Shown in pieces: positions 38,619 to 49,702 of a stretch of DNA of 64,000 nt. The translations under genes were made by a program, and so were the position numbers. Numbering within the stretch: position 1 is the stretch's first letter; each line of letters begins with the position of its first letter. Below the pieces are notes generated by a model. It did not search any database. It saw only the letters and a list, made by a program, of their open reading frames with translations, and was not told where the DNA came from. Location: the NCBI RefSeq assembly GCF_029853695.1, contig NZ_CP122537.1:1736001-1800000 (forward strand), given 5' to 3'. The DNA comes from Jannaschia sp. GRR-S6-38. Lineage in GTDB: Bacteria > Pseudomonadota > Alphaproteobacteria > Rhodobacterales > Rhodobacteraceae.

Positions 38619-39670
38619 ACATGATGACCGCCACCGCGCTGCCGCACGCCCCCGCCGACCATCCGAAGGTCCGCATGGGCAAGATCGGCGTCCTGCTCGC
38701 CAATCTCGGCACGCCGGACGGCTACGGCTACTGGGCGATGCGCCGCTACCTGAACGAATTCCTCAGCGACCGTCGGGTGATCGACTACTCGCCCTGGCTC
38801 TGGCAGCCGCTTCTGCAGGGGATCATCCTGTCGAAGCGCCCGTTCTCCTCGGGCGCGGCCTACAAGTCGATCTGGAACGAGGCGCAGGGCGAAAGCCCGC
38901 TGGCCACGATCACCAAGGCCCAGACCGCCAAGATGGCCGAACGGATGCAGGAGGCCTTCGGCGACCGCGTCGTGGTCGATTACTGCATGCGCTACGGCAA
39001 TCCCTCGACCAAGTCGAAGGTCGAGCAGATGCAGGCCGCGGGCTGCACCAAGATCGTGTTCTTCCCGCTCTATCCGCAATATGCCGGGGCGACGACGGCT
39101 ACCGCGAACGACCAGTTCTTCCGCGTGCTGATGGGCCTGAAATGGCAGCCGCCCGTGCGCACGGTCCCGGCCTATTCCGACGATCCCCGCTATATCGACG
39201 CGCTGGCCCGGTCGGTCGAGCGCGCCTATGCCGACGCGGAGACGGAGCCGGACATCCTCGTCTGCTCCTATCACGGCGTGCCGAAGCGCTACCTGATGGA
39301 GGGCGATCCCTACCATTGCCAGTGCCAGAAGACGACGCGCCTGCTGCGCGAGCGCCTGGGCTGGGAGAAGGACAAGATCGTCACCACCTTCCAGTCCAAG
39401 TTCGGCCCGGAGGAATGGCTGAAGCCCTACACGGTCGAGGAAGTCGCGCGGCTGGCCGAGGAAGACGGCAAGAAGAACATCGCCGTGATCGCGCCCGCCT
39501 TTTCCGCGGATTGCATCGAGACGCTCGAGGAAATCAACGAGGAGATCAAGGAGAGCTTCGAGGAAGCGGGCGGCGAGACCTTCACCTACATCCCCTGCCT
39601 CAACGATGACGATGCGCATATGGATGCGCTGGCCGCGATCGTGAAGGAAAACCTGTCCGGCTGGATCTGA
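38615..39670 (+). CDS. hemH: Ferrochelatase
   Basis: 351 residues from ATG 38615. It inserts Fe2+ into protoporphyrin IX, the last step of haem synthesis. Conserved blocks: KIGVLLANLGTPDG at the start, FPLYPQYAGATTAT, CSYHGVPKRYLMEGDPYHCQCQKTTRLL and TFQSKFGPEEWLKPYT, then APAFSADCIETLEEI with the glutamate-rich metal path. It is membrane-associated through surface helices, with no signal peptide. It is translated from the overlap with the upstream methyltransferase-like gene, as in other alphaproteobacteria. Confidence 0.97.
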   Translation: MNMMTATALPHAPADHPKVRMGKIGVLLANLGTPDGYGYWAMRRYLNEFLSDRRVIDYSPWLWQPLLQGIILSKRPFSSGAAYKSIWNEAQGESPLATITKAQTAKMAERMQEAFGDRVVVDYCMRYGNPSTKSKVEQMQAAGCTKIVFFPLYPQYAGATTATANDQFFRVLMGLKWQPPVRTVPAYSDDPRYIDALARSVERAYADAETEPDILVCSYHGVPKRYLMEGDPYHCQCQKTTRLLRERLGWEKDKIVTTFQSKFGPEEWLKPYTVEEVARLAEEDGKKNIAVIAPAFSADCIETLEEINEEIKESFEEAGGETFTYIPCLNDDDAHMDALAAIVKENLSGWI

Positions 39671-39690
39671 GCGCGGCCGCGCGGCCGCGC
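39671..39690. terminator. GC palindrome between hemH and a small convergent ORF
   Basis: GCGCGGCCGCGCGGCCGCGC is a perfect 20-base palindrome starting at the base after the hemH stop codon. There is no T tract. It probably acts as a bidirectional terminator or Rho-assisted stop. Confidence 0.5.
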
Positions 39691-39694
39691 GGGG

Positions 39695-39817
39695 TCAGAT
39701 CGGGCGGCCGGTGAAGATGCGCGATCCCACCTGGACCTGCATCAGCCCGTCCGTGAGCATCTGCACGAAGATTCCCTGAATCGACAGGCAGCTGCCGATC
39801 GTCACGGTTTTCAGCAT
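39695..39817 (-). CDS. Conserved-looking small protein (40 residues)
   Basis: A 40-codon ORF starting ATG 39817, encoding MLKTVTIGSCLSIQGIFVQM at its N-terminus and ending FTGRPI. The spacing GGAGAG upstream of the ATG gives a fair ribosome site, and the gap between hemH and mutT otherwise contains nothing. The sequence resembles short orphan proteins I associate with this position in related genomes, but I cannot confirm that here. One Cys, a beta-strand-like pattern and no membrane helix are visible. Function unknown. Confidence 0.6.
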   Translation of the reverse strand: MLKTVTIGSCLSIQGIFVQMLTDGLMQVQVGSRIFTGRPI

Positions 39818-39917
39818 GGTCCGACCTCTCCGACCGTATCCGAATTGTGGCCTAGATATGGTCCGATCGGTCCGAATGTCGCCTTAATTCTGAGCAGGCT
39901 TTGAATTTGCTGCGGAA

Positions 39918-40352
39918 TCAGAGCCATTCTCGCAACACCGGGATCAGCGGGATGTCCGCCGGCGGCATCGGGTAGTCGCGCAGATCGCGCGCCCGGACCC
40001 ATTTCAGGGCCTGTCCCTCGCGCGGCTGCGGCTGTCCTTGCCATTTCCGGCAGGCGAAGAGCGGCATCAGCAGGTGGAAGCTCTCGTAGCCATGCGACGC
40101 GAAGGTCAGCGGCGCGAGGCAGGAGGCCCAGGTGTCGATGCCCAGCTCCTCGTGCAATTCGCGGATCAGCGCGTGTTCGGGCGTCTCGCCCGGCTCGACC
40201 TTGCCGCCCGGAAACTCCCACAGGCCCGCCATCGACTTGCCCGCGGGCCGTTGCGCGAGCAGCACGCGGCCGTCGGGATCGATCAGCGCGACGGCCGCGA
40301 CGAGCACGGTCTTCACGGCCACCCGTTCCTGCGGCGGCGCGGGCTGCGTCAC
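39918..40352 (-). CDS. mutT: 8-oxo-dGTP diphosphatase (MutT-like Nudix)
   Basis: 144 residues from GTG 40352, which overlaps the argJ stop (GTGA). The Nudix box is complete (GGKVEPGETPEHALIRELHEELG), and the MutT features MAGLWEFPGGKVE and RARDLRDYPMPPAD are present. It sanitises oxidised purine nucleotides. It is the third gene of the ppiC-argJ-mutT unit, coupled by overlap. Confidence 0.93.
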   Translation of the reverse strand: MTQPAPPQERVAVKTVLVAAVALIDPDGRVLLAQRPAGKSMAGLWEFPGGKVEPGETPEHALIRELHEELGIDTWASCLAPLTFASHGYESFHLLMPLFACRKWQGQPQPREGQALKWVRARDLRDYPMPPADIPLIPVLREWL

Positions 40353-41683
40353 GAGCGGTAGTCCGCGTTGATCTCGATGTAGCGGTAGGTCATGTCGCAG
40401 GTCCACATCCGGTCCTCCGCCTCGCCCAGCCCGAGATCGACATGCAGCAGGATCCGGTCGCGCGTCATGTAGGAGGCGCCCGCCTCCTCGGTATAGCTCT
40501 CGGCCAGTTGTCCATTCTCGGCCACGACAATGTCGCCGAAGGCGATCCGCAGCTTGTCGCGGTCGGCCCGGGCGCCCGACTTGCCCACGGCCATGACGAC
40601 GCGGCCCCAGTTCGGGTCCTCGCCGGCGATGGCGGTCTTCACCAGCGGGCTGTTGGCGATGGCCGAGGCGACGCGGCGGGCGTCGAGCGCGTTGGCGGCG
40701 CCTGTGACATGGACTTCGACCAGCTTGGTCGCGCCCTCGCCATCCATCACGATCTGCAGCGCGAGTTCGTGCATGACGTCGGCGAGCGCCGCCTTGAAAT
40801 CGCGGCCCTCGGTGCTGCGGGCCGAGGTGATCCGCGCGTGGTCCGACCGGTTGGTCGCGGCGACGATCAGGCTGTCCGAGGTCGAGGTGTCGCTGTCCAC
40901 GGTGATCGCGTTGAAGGTCGATTTGGTCAGGTCCTTCACCATCGTCCGCAATGCCGTCTCGGAGATCTTGGCGTCGGTGAAGATGTAGGCGAGCATCGTC
41001 GCCATGTCGGGCGCGATCATCCCCGACCCCTTGGCGATGCCCACGATGGTGACCGGCAAGCCGTCGATCTCGACCGTGCGGACGCAGCCTTTGGGGAAGG
41101 TGTCCGTGGTCATGATCGCCTTCGCCGCTCCGGCCATGCCGTCCGGGTCCAGCCCGCCAGCCAGCCCGTCGAGCGCGGCAACGATGCGGTCATGCGGCAG
41201 CGGCTGGCCGATCACCCCGGTCGAGGCGGTCAGCACCCGCGCCGCCGGCAGCCCCAGCGCCTGGCCCGTGGCCTGCGCGATGGCATCGACCGACAGCCCG
41301 CCCGCCGCGCCGGTGAAGGCATTCGCGTTGCCGGAATTCACCAGGATCGCCCAGCCGCCGGAGCCCGTCCGGGCCTTCAGCTTCTCCTGGCAGTCGAGCA
41401 CCGCGGCCGACCGGGTCGAGGAGCGCGTGAAGACCCCTGCCACCGAGGCGCCGGGCGCGATCTCGGCCAGCATCACGTCGGTGCGGCCCTTGTACTTGAC
41501 GCCCGCCTGCGCCGTGGCGAAGCGGACGCCGTCGATGGCGGGAAGGTCGGGAAGCGGCTGCGCCAGCGGCGCGACCAGCGGGCCCTTCGGCCCGGTGACC
41601 CGCGCTTCGAGCTCGGCCAGCTGCGCCTTGAGCTTGCGGGCCTTCTTCTTGAGCTTCTTCAGCTTCTTCCCGTCCTTGCCCAT
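40349..41683 (-). CDS. argJ: Bifunctional glutamate N-acetyltransferase / ornithine acetyltransferase
   Basis: 444 residues from ATG 41683 (GGAGTAGG upstream). It recycles the acetyl group in arginine synthesis and self-cleaves; the nucleophile Thr is in AIMTTDTFPK, with KGSGMIAPDMATML and VDSDTSTSDS supporting it. The first about 30 residues are a lysine-rich helical extension (KKLKKLKKKARKLKAQLAELE) not seen in the usual family start. GTG 41599 would give a conventional N-terminus but has no better ribosome site. Three bases after the ppiC stop. Confidence 0.95.
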   Translation of the reverse strand: MGKDGKKLKKLKKKARKLKAQLAELEARVTGPKGPLVAPLAQPLPDLPAIDGVRFATAQAGVKYKGRTDVMLAEIAPGASVAGVFTRSSTRSAAVLDCQEKLKARTGSGGWAILVNSGNANAFTGAAGGLSVDAIAQATGQALGLPAARVLTASTGVIGQPLPHDRIVAALDGLAGGLDPDGMAGAAKAIMTTDTFPKGCVRTVEIDGLPVTIVGIAKGSGMIAPDMATMLAYIFTDAKISETALRTMVKDLTKSTFNAITVDSDTSTSDSLIVAATNRSDHARITSARSTEGRDFKAALADVMHELALQIVMDGEGATKLVEVHVTGAANALDARRVASAIANSPLVKTAIAGEDPNWGRVVMAVGKSGARADRDKLRIAFGDIVVAENGQLAESYTEEAGASYMTRDRILLHVDLGLGEAEDRMWTCDMTYRYIEINADYRS

Positions 41684-41686
41684 CAC

Positions 41687-42514
41687 CTACTCCAGAAGCT
41701 CGGTCTGCCGGATCAGCGCGGGATCGATCTCGATCTCCGCACGCTCGACCTCGGCGCCCTCGACAAGGCCCTCGACGGTGGCGTCGACGCGGTCCGACAC
41801 GACCTGCTGGCGCAGCGCGTCGCGCACCTGGTCCAGCTCCGGCGCGGCCTGCTGGCGCGTCTCGTTCAGCTTCACGACATGCCAGCCGAACTGCGTCTGC
41901 ACGGGCCCGCCCAGCTCGCCCGGCTCGAGCGCGGTCACGGCGTTCTCGAACTCGGGCACCATCATGCCGGTGCCGAACCAGCCCAACTCGCCGCCATTGG
42001 GCCCCGACGGGCCGGTCGATTCCTCGCGCGCCAGGGCGGCGAAATCGGCGCCGTCCTGCAGTTGCGACAGGATCGCCTGCGCCTCGGCCTCGGTCTCCAC
42101 CAGGATGTGGCTGGCATTGTATTCGGTGGCGGGCTCGGTGGCGCCGTATTCGGCGTCATAGGCGGCCTGGAGCTCGGCATCGCTGATATCGCCCTCGGCG
42201 GCCTGGTCGATCACGCGGCCGGCCAGGTAGGCGCGTGCCTCGTTCTCCAGCCCGATCTCGTTGGCGCGCGACAGGTCTTCCCGGGCGGCGTCGGCGAGAA
42301 CCTGCTGCTGGATCAGCTGCTCGAGCATTCCCTCATAGAGCGCCGCGTCGGGAAGCTGCTGATATTGCGCCGGCAGCCGTTCGCGCATGGCGATCAGATG
42401 GCCCAGCGTGATCTCGGTGCCGTTGACGGTGGCCAGCACCGTGCCGGCATCCTGCGCCATCGCGGGCGCGGTCAGCGCGAGAGCCGTCGCGGCCCCGGTC
42501 ATCAGTCGTTTCAT
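41687..42514 (-). CDS. Periplasmic peptidyl-prolyl isomerase, parvulin type
   Basis: 275 residues from ATG 42514 (AAAGGA upstream). A signal peptide MKRLMTGAATALALTAPAMA leads to a SurA/PpiC-type chaperone: an N-terminal helical part (VLATVNGTEITLGHLIAMRERLP), then one parvulin domain (ASHILVETEAEAQAILSQL to GWFGTGMMVPEFENAVTALEPGELGGPVQTQFGWHVVKL). It helps fold outer-membrane proteins. It begins the ppiC-argJ-mutT unit and is divergent from secA. Confidence 0.92.
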   Translation of the reverse strand: MKRLMTGAATALALTAPAMAQDAGTVLATVNGTEITLGHLIAMRERLPAQYQQLPDAALYEGMLEQLIQQQVLADAAREDLSRANEIGLENEARAYLAGRVIDQAAEGDISDAELQAAYDAEYGATEPATEYNASHILVETEAEAQAILSQLQDGADFAALAREESTGPSGPNGGELGWFGTGMMVPEFENAVTALEPGELGGPVQTQFGWHVVKLNETRQQAAPELDQVRDALRQQVVSDRVDATVEGLVEGAEVERAEIEIDPALIRQTELLE

Positions 42515-42570
42515 GGTCGTCCTTTCCGGCCCGGCGGGCCGTTCGCATGTGGCGTCCCTGGGTGCGTTCG

Positions 42571-42599
42571 TTGACACCTGTCAGGGCGGGTCTTAAGTG
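42571..42599 (+). promoter_or_regulatory. Candidate sigma-70 promoter of secA
   Basis: TTGACA (42571-42576), a 17-base spacer and TAAGTG (42594-42599), about 100 bases before the secA ATG in the space shared with the divergent isomerase gene. Confidence 0.45.
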
Positions 42600-42696
42600 C
42601 GCTGGAAGCGAATTTTCACCGTGCCCGCCCGCTTGATTTTCCCATTCTGATATGGGGCACGTTGCCGGTCGGCAAGGGCACGAGGCAAGGACGAAC

Positions 42697-45408
<2,712 letters not shown>

Positions 45409-45507
45409 GGCGCCGGGGCGCCCGGCTTTCGGCAGCTCCGCGTCCCGGAATCGCCCGAATCGTGCTGCATTACCGTGGAAACAGATCGTTTTCCGGGGCT
45501 TGCAGAC

Positions 45508-46551
45508 ATGACCGACCCGACCCAATCCACAGCTGAACCCGAAGCCGGCGACTCGCCGACCCGCGCACCCGGCCGTGTCGAGATGTTCGCCGCGACCGCG
45601 GTGGCGCATCTCTCGGCGCAGCCGAAGCTCCGGCTGGCCGCCGCCGCGCTGGCCGTGCTCGCCGGGCTCTGGACCTTCTCGATGCAATTCGTCGGCCGCA
45701 CGCCCGAGCGCGCGCCGACCGCCATCGAGGCCCCCGCCGCGCCGACGCCCGCGCCCGCCCGCAGCGGCGGCCGCGCGCTCGCAGCGCTCCCCGACATGCC
45801 CGAACCCCCGGTCGCGATGCCGCGCCTCGCGGCCGCGCCGATCCGCCCCGTCGCGGAAGTGCAGGAGCTGCGCGCCAGCGCCGTCGATTGCACCGTCACG
45901 CTGCAGACGACCCGCCTCGCCGCCGCGACCCTTGCGGTCGATGTCGAAGCGCCCTGCGATGCCGGCGCGCGGATGGACGTTATCCAGGGCGATCTCGAAT
46001 TCGCGCTGCGCCTCGACGCCGACGGGCGCGCCGCGCTCGAAATCCCGGTGCTGTCCGCCGCCGCTGCCGTGGCGGTCGCCGTCGCGGGGCGCGATCCGGT
46101 TACGGCGCTGGAGCAGATGGCGGACCTGGGCGCCTATCGCCGCATCGCGCTGCAATGGCAGGGCCCCGCGGGGTTTGAACTGCACGCCTTCGAAGGCGGC
46201 GCGGGATACGGCGAGGACGGGCATGTCGCGCCGGATACGCCGCGCGATATGACGCGCGCCCTGTCCGGCAAGGGCGGCTACCTCATCTCGTTGGGCGACC
46301 CGTCGCTGCCTGGTGCTGGGCAGGCGCTAGTCTACACCGTGCCCGCTGGAAACCCGGCCGCCATCGCGGTCGAGATCCCGGTGACGCAGGCCAATTGCGG
46401 GCAAGCCGTCACCGGCACGACGATCCAGGCCACGCCGGGCATCCCGACCGAGGTCCAGCCCGTATCCCTGACCGTCCCGGGATGCGATGCGGTGGGCGAC
46501 ATCCTGATGCTGGGCGACCTGCCCGCGCCGCAGGCCCTCGCCGCGAACTGA
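45508..46551 (+). CDS. Single-pass membrane protein of unknown function next to secA
   Basis: 347 residues from ATG 45508 (GTG 45475 is an alternative). A short acidic cytoplasmic N-terminus is followed by one transmembrane helix (about 42-60, RLAAAALAVLAGLWTFSMQF), a proline/alanine-rich spacer and a periplasmic domain of about 200 residues. The domain holds two Cys that could pair (DCTVTLQ and EAPCDAG), a repeat-like ALRLDADGRAALEIPVLS, and later NCGQAVTG with TVPGCDAVG. I recognise no domain. A hairpin follows at 46574-46593. Homologues beside secA exist in related genomes, from memory and uncertain. Confidence 0.65.
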   Translation: MTDPTQSTAEPEAGDSPTRAPGRVEMFAATAVAHLSAQPKLRLAAAALAVLAGLWTFSMQFVGRTPERAPTAIEAPAAPTPAPARSGGRALAALPDMPEPPVAMPRLAAAPIRPVAEVQELRASAVDCTVTLQTTRLAAATLAVDVEAPCDAGARMDVIQGDLEFALRLDADGRAALEIPVLSAAAAVAVAVAGRDPVTALEQMADLGAYRRIALQWQGPAGFELHAFEGGAGYGEDGHVAPDTPRDMTRALSGKGGYLISLGDPSLPGAGQALVYTVPAGNPAAIAVEIPVTQANCGQAVTGTTIQATPGIPTEVQPVSLTVPGCDAVGDILMLGDLPAPQALAAN

Positions 46552-46853
46552 ACCCGCGACATGCAGGACAATAGGCGGCCCGCCGAGGCCGCCCTTTGGC
46601 ATTTAGTGATGCGTCTTCGGGCGGACCACCTTGCGGGGACGACGCGATATTGAAAAGTGCGTTCGAAAGACTGTTGAGTGCCGTCTGTCCTGAATGTCCG
46701 ATCCGCGGAAGAACTTCTCTTCATGTGGCAGCACGCAATGACGGCAGTCAGTCCGAAGCGAAGACGCGGGCTTCGTTATTCTTTTTCGTATCACGTTGGC
46801 CGATCCCATATTTAGGGCTATTAGTTCTCGCTAATCCGAAGTTGGTTCCAAAC
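46552..46853. other. Intergenic stretch with terminator and AT-richer sequence
   Basis: 302 bases with no gene I can support. It contains the hairpin at 46574-46593, then sequence that becomes visibly richer in A and T than the rest of the window. A plus-strand open frame runs from 46596 into the PIN-like gene but has no ribosome site or recognisable sequence before ATG 46854. Confidence 0.5.
46574..46593 (+). terminator. Hairpin terminator after the secA-adjacent gene
   Basis: GGCGGCC-CGCCGA-GGCCGCC with a short CTTT following. It lies 22 bases after the stop of the membrane-protein gene. Confidence 0.55.
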
Positions 46854-47868
46854 ATGAACGTCCCCAGAAATGTCTTAGCCGTTTACTTAGACCAGAACAT
46901 ACTCAGCCATTTACGGAGGGGTAGAGGGGCAAGAGAAGCACTGTTTGGGAGATTGAAAAATCTGCAATTGAAAAACGCTGTCTTTGTGTACACAATGACA
47001 CATGTCGATGAATGTCGCGCGGCTTCCGGGCCTGCGCAGTTCGTCGAGGTCCTTGAGGAATTACCTGTGTATTTAATGGAATTCCAAAATGCGTCGAGTG
47101 CGCAATCCAATCTTTCTCTGGGTAAAGCTCGGGAGTTGATTTTGGAGCCGGCGGACGCGATCCAGCAAGCTCAGTCCTTGATGGAGAGCATGCTCCATGT
47201 CTTACATTTTGCCACTGGATGGTTGGGTGAGACTGATCCGCAATGCTTGAAAGCCGAAATGTCGACAGAGATGACGTGTCTTTGGCAGAATTTGTGGCGT
47301 GATGTTGATTGGGATTTGCTCGGGTCGGAAGTCGGGGGGCAAGCGAAGGACGCGTTTTTCAAGGCTCGGGGTGAGATGTGCGCACTTATCGAGAATCTTC
47401 CTTTCGAGCAGATCCGAAACGAATCGGAAAAAAGCTTGATGAAGCTGAAAGAACGCCTTCCGCCAAACTTCGCGCAATTGGATGAAGTCGCGGACAAGGA
47501 AGCTGTTTCGTTCGTATTTACATGCCTTGAGAAAAAACGAGCGGGAAGCCATTCAGGATCGTTTCCCGCAAGGTTTTTGGAGGCGCCCAGAGGGCCGTGT
47601 GACTGGAGAACTTGCTGGGTTGGCATTCACGCTGTTCCTGTGCGGGCTGGTCAGGGATCGGCGCGTTAAGAAAGGGAGTACCGAGAGCCGGATGCAGTAT
47701 TTTTTAGGACAGTTCCGTGACGGGGTTCACATCGAGAATGCCGCACGCTGTCCAATCTTTATCACTTGCGACAAAGGCGCAGCGCGCCTAGCACGGTCCC
47801 TTTACGCTTACGCCGGCATTGGCACGGAAGTGGTAGAATTGGAGATAAGTGACGCGACCTCACGATAG
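46854..47868 (+). pseudogene. PIN-like nuclease domain protein, frameshifted
   Basis: The frame from ATG 46854 encodes MNVPRNVLAVYLDQNILSHL, with a PIN-type first acidic residue in YLDQN, a second acidic site in THVDECRAA and a long middle section. It loses frame near 47532. Another frame carries the end: NEREAIQDRFPQGFWRRPEG to CPIFITCDKGAARLARSLYAYAGIGTE, where the last acidic residue (CDKGAA) is typical of PIN-like folds. One A too many in the A6 run 47532-47537 explains the break; the joined protein would have about 337 residues. The codon usage is AT-rich compared with all neighbours, consistent with recent transfer. Solitary PIN genes are often toxins or nucleases; no antitoxin partner is visible. 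The domain call is by pattern, not by search. Confidence 0.6.
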
Positions 47869-48021
47869 CCTACTTTCGTCAGGTCCGGGCAATCTGCCGT
47901 TTGCAAGCGAGCTGTGTCTGCTATCTGCACCTCGTCGATATAGAAGTGGCATAGAGCGATCTGAAGGCATGGGCTTCATGCCGACACCGCGACGCGAACA
48001 ATTCTCAGCGCCATGAACTGG

Positions 48022-48046
48022 AAAGGGCGGCCCGCCAGGACCGCCC
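48022..48046 (-). terminator. Hairpin terminator of leuC
   Basis: On the minus strand GGGCGG pairs with CCGCCC across a 10-base loop and is followed by TTT. It lies 27 bases downstream of the leuC stop. Confidence 0.5.
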
Positions 48047-48072
48047 CCTCCCATTCCGCATCCGCGCCCGCG

Positions 48073-49479
48073 TCACATCAGGTCGCGTACATCCGTCAGG
48101 TGGCCGGTCACGGCGGCCGCGGCGGCCATGGCGGGCGACATCAGATGCGTGCGCCCGCCGCGGCCCTGCCGGCCCTCGAAATTGCGGTTCGACGTGGCGG
48201 CGCAGCGCTCGCCCGGCTGGAGCTGGTCGGGATTCATCGCCAGGCACATCGAGCAGCCGGCGAGGCGCCATTCGAAGCCCGCCGCCTTGAAGATATCGGC
48301 CAGGCCCTCCTCCTCGGCCTGCGCCCGCACGAGGCCCGAGCCGGGCACGACCATGGCGCGCATCCCGTCCTTGATCTTCTTGCCCTTCAGGATCGCGGCC
48401 GCGGCGCGCAGATCCTCGATCCGGCCATTGGTGCAGGAGCCGATGAAGACCGTGTCGATGGCGACGTTGCGCAGCGGCGTGCCGGGCGTCAGCCCCATAT
48501 ATTCGAGCGAACGCTGCGCGGCGGCGACCTTGCCCCCGGTGAAATCGGACGGGTCCGGTACGGATGCCGTGATCGGCAACACGTCCTCGGGCGAGGTGCC
48601 CCAGGTGACGACCGGCGCGATCTCCTCGCCGGCGATGGTCACGACCTTGTCCCACTGCGCGTCGTCGTCGGATTGGAGCGTCTTCCACCAGTTCATCGCC
48701 GCTTCCCACTGCGCGCCCTTCGGCGCGTGGGGCCGGCCCTGGACATAGTCGAAGGTCGCCTGGTCCGGCGCGATCAGGCCCGCGCGGGCGCCGCCCTCGA
48801 TCGCCATGTTGCAGACGGTCATGCGGCCTTCCATCGACAGCGCGCGGATCGCCTCGCCGCAATACTCGATCACGTAGCCGGTGCCGCCCGCCGTGCCGGT
48901 CTTGCCGATCACCGACAGGGTGATGTCCTTCGCCGTGACCCCGGGCGCGAGCTGGCCCGTGATCTCGACCTTCATGTTCTTCGACTTCTTCTGGATCAGC
49001 GTCTGGGTGGCCAGCACGTGCTCCACCTCGGAGGTGCCGATGCCATGCGCCAGCGCACCGAAGGCGCCATGCGTCGCGGTGTGGCTGTCGCCGCAGACCA
49101 CGGTCATGCCGGGCAGGGTCCAGCCTTGTTCGGGCCCGACGATATGCACGATGCCCTGCCGGACGTCGCTGACCGGGTAGTAGTGGATGCCGAACTCGCG
49201 CGCGTTGCGGTCGAGCGCGGCGACCTGCACGGCGCTGTCCTCGGTCATGTTCTTGGGATCTTCGCGCCCCGCCGTGGTCGGCACGTTGTGATCGGGCACG
49301 GCGATGGTCTTGTCGGGCGCGTGCACGCCGCGCCCCGCCAGGCGCAGGCCTTCGAAGGCCTGCGGGCTGGTCACCTCGTGGACGAGGTGGCGATCGATAT
49401 AAATCAGGCTGGTGCCGTCCTCGGCCTCGTGCACGAGGTGGGCATCCCAGATCTTGTCGTAGAGCGTCTTGCCGGCCAT
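48073..49479 (-). CDS. leuC: 3-isopropylmalate dehydratase, large subunit
   Basis: 468 residues from ATG 49479 with GGGAGG upstream. It isomerises 2- to 3-isopropylmalate in leucine synthesis through a [4Fe-4S] cluster. The three cluster cysteines are in [15 protein letters not shown] and [43 protein letters not shown] and [24 protein letters not shown] are family landmarks. The small subunit leuD is not in this window. A 28-base inverted repeat sits in its leader (49511-49538). ATG 49518 is an upstream in-frame alternative. Confidence 0.97.
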   Translation of the reverse strand: MAGKTLYDKIWDAHLVHEAEDGTSLIYIDRHLVHEVTSPQAFEGLRLAGRGVHAPDKTIAVPDHNVPTTAGREDPKNMTEDSAVQVAALDRNAREFGIHYYPVSDVRQGIVHIVGPEQGWTLPGMTVVCGDSHTATHGAFGALAHGIGTSEVEHVLATQTLIQKKSKNMKVEITGQLAPGVTAKDITLSVIGKTGTAGGTGYVIEYCGEAIRALSMEGRMTVCNMAIEGGARAGLIAPDQATFDYVQGRPHAPKGAQWEAAMNWWKTLQSDDDAQWDKVVTIAGEEIAPVVTWGTSPEDVLPITASVPDPSDFTGGKVAAAQRSLEYMGLTPGTPLRNVAIDTVFIGSCTNGRIEDLRAAAAILKGKKIKDGMRAMVVPGSGLVRAQAEEEGLADIFKAAGFEWRLAGCSMCLAMNPDQLQPGERCAATSNRNFEGRQGRGGRTHLMSPAMAAAAAVTGHLTDVRDLM

Positions 49480-49510
49480 GGCGGCCTCCCGGTCGGAACT
49501 TGTACGAATT

Positions 49511-49544
49511 GGGGTCATCCGGTCGTCGCGATGACCCCGGGGTC
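49511..49544. promoter_or_regulatory. Inverted repeats in the leuC upstream region
   Basis: GGGGTCAT and ATGACCCC form perfect 8-base arms 12 bases apart (49511-49538). The second arm also belongs to the palindrome GACCCCGGGGTC (49533-49544). The elements lie 32-65 bases before the leuC ATG and could be an operator or a leader structure. Confidence 0.4.
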
Positions 49545-49702
49545 GTGAAGGAACGGCGCCTAGCCGCGCGCGGTCACCCCGCGCGTCCGCCCGAAGAACC
49601 GCCAGGGCAGGAAGGCATGATCGCTGAGGTCGTGGACGCGTTTCATCGCCATGTCGGATAGCCCCGTTGCCCCCGCGCCGCAAGCTGCGCCATAGAGGGC
49701 CG

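Noticed and set aside
46574..48036. Direct repeat GGCGGCCCGCC flanking the AT-rich island (46574-46584 and 48026-48036)
   Set aside because: Both copies are parts of separate GC-rich terminator hairpins, so similarity is expected; not accepted as a target-site duplication.
49560..49652. 30-residue minus-strand ORF between leuC and the MscS gene ([14 protein letters not shown]...)
   Set aside because: Short, no convincing ribosome site and no conservation evidence; left out although it is the only frame in that 220-base gap.
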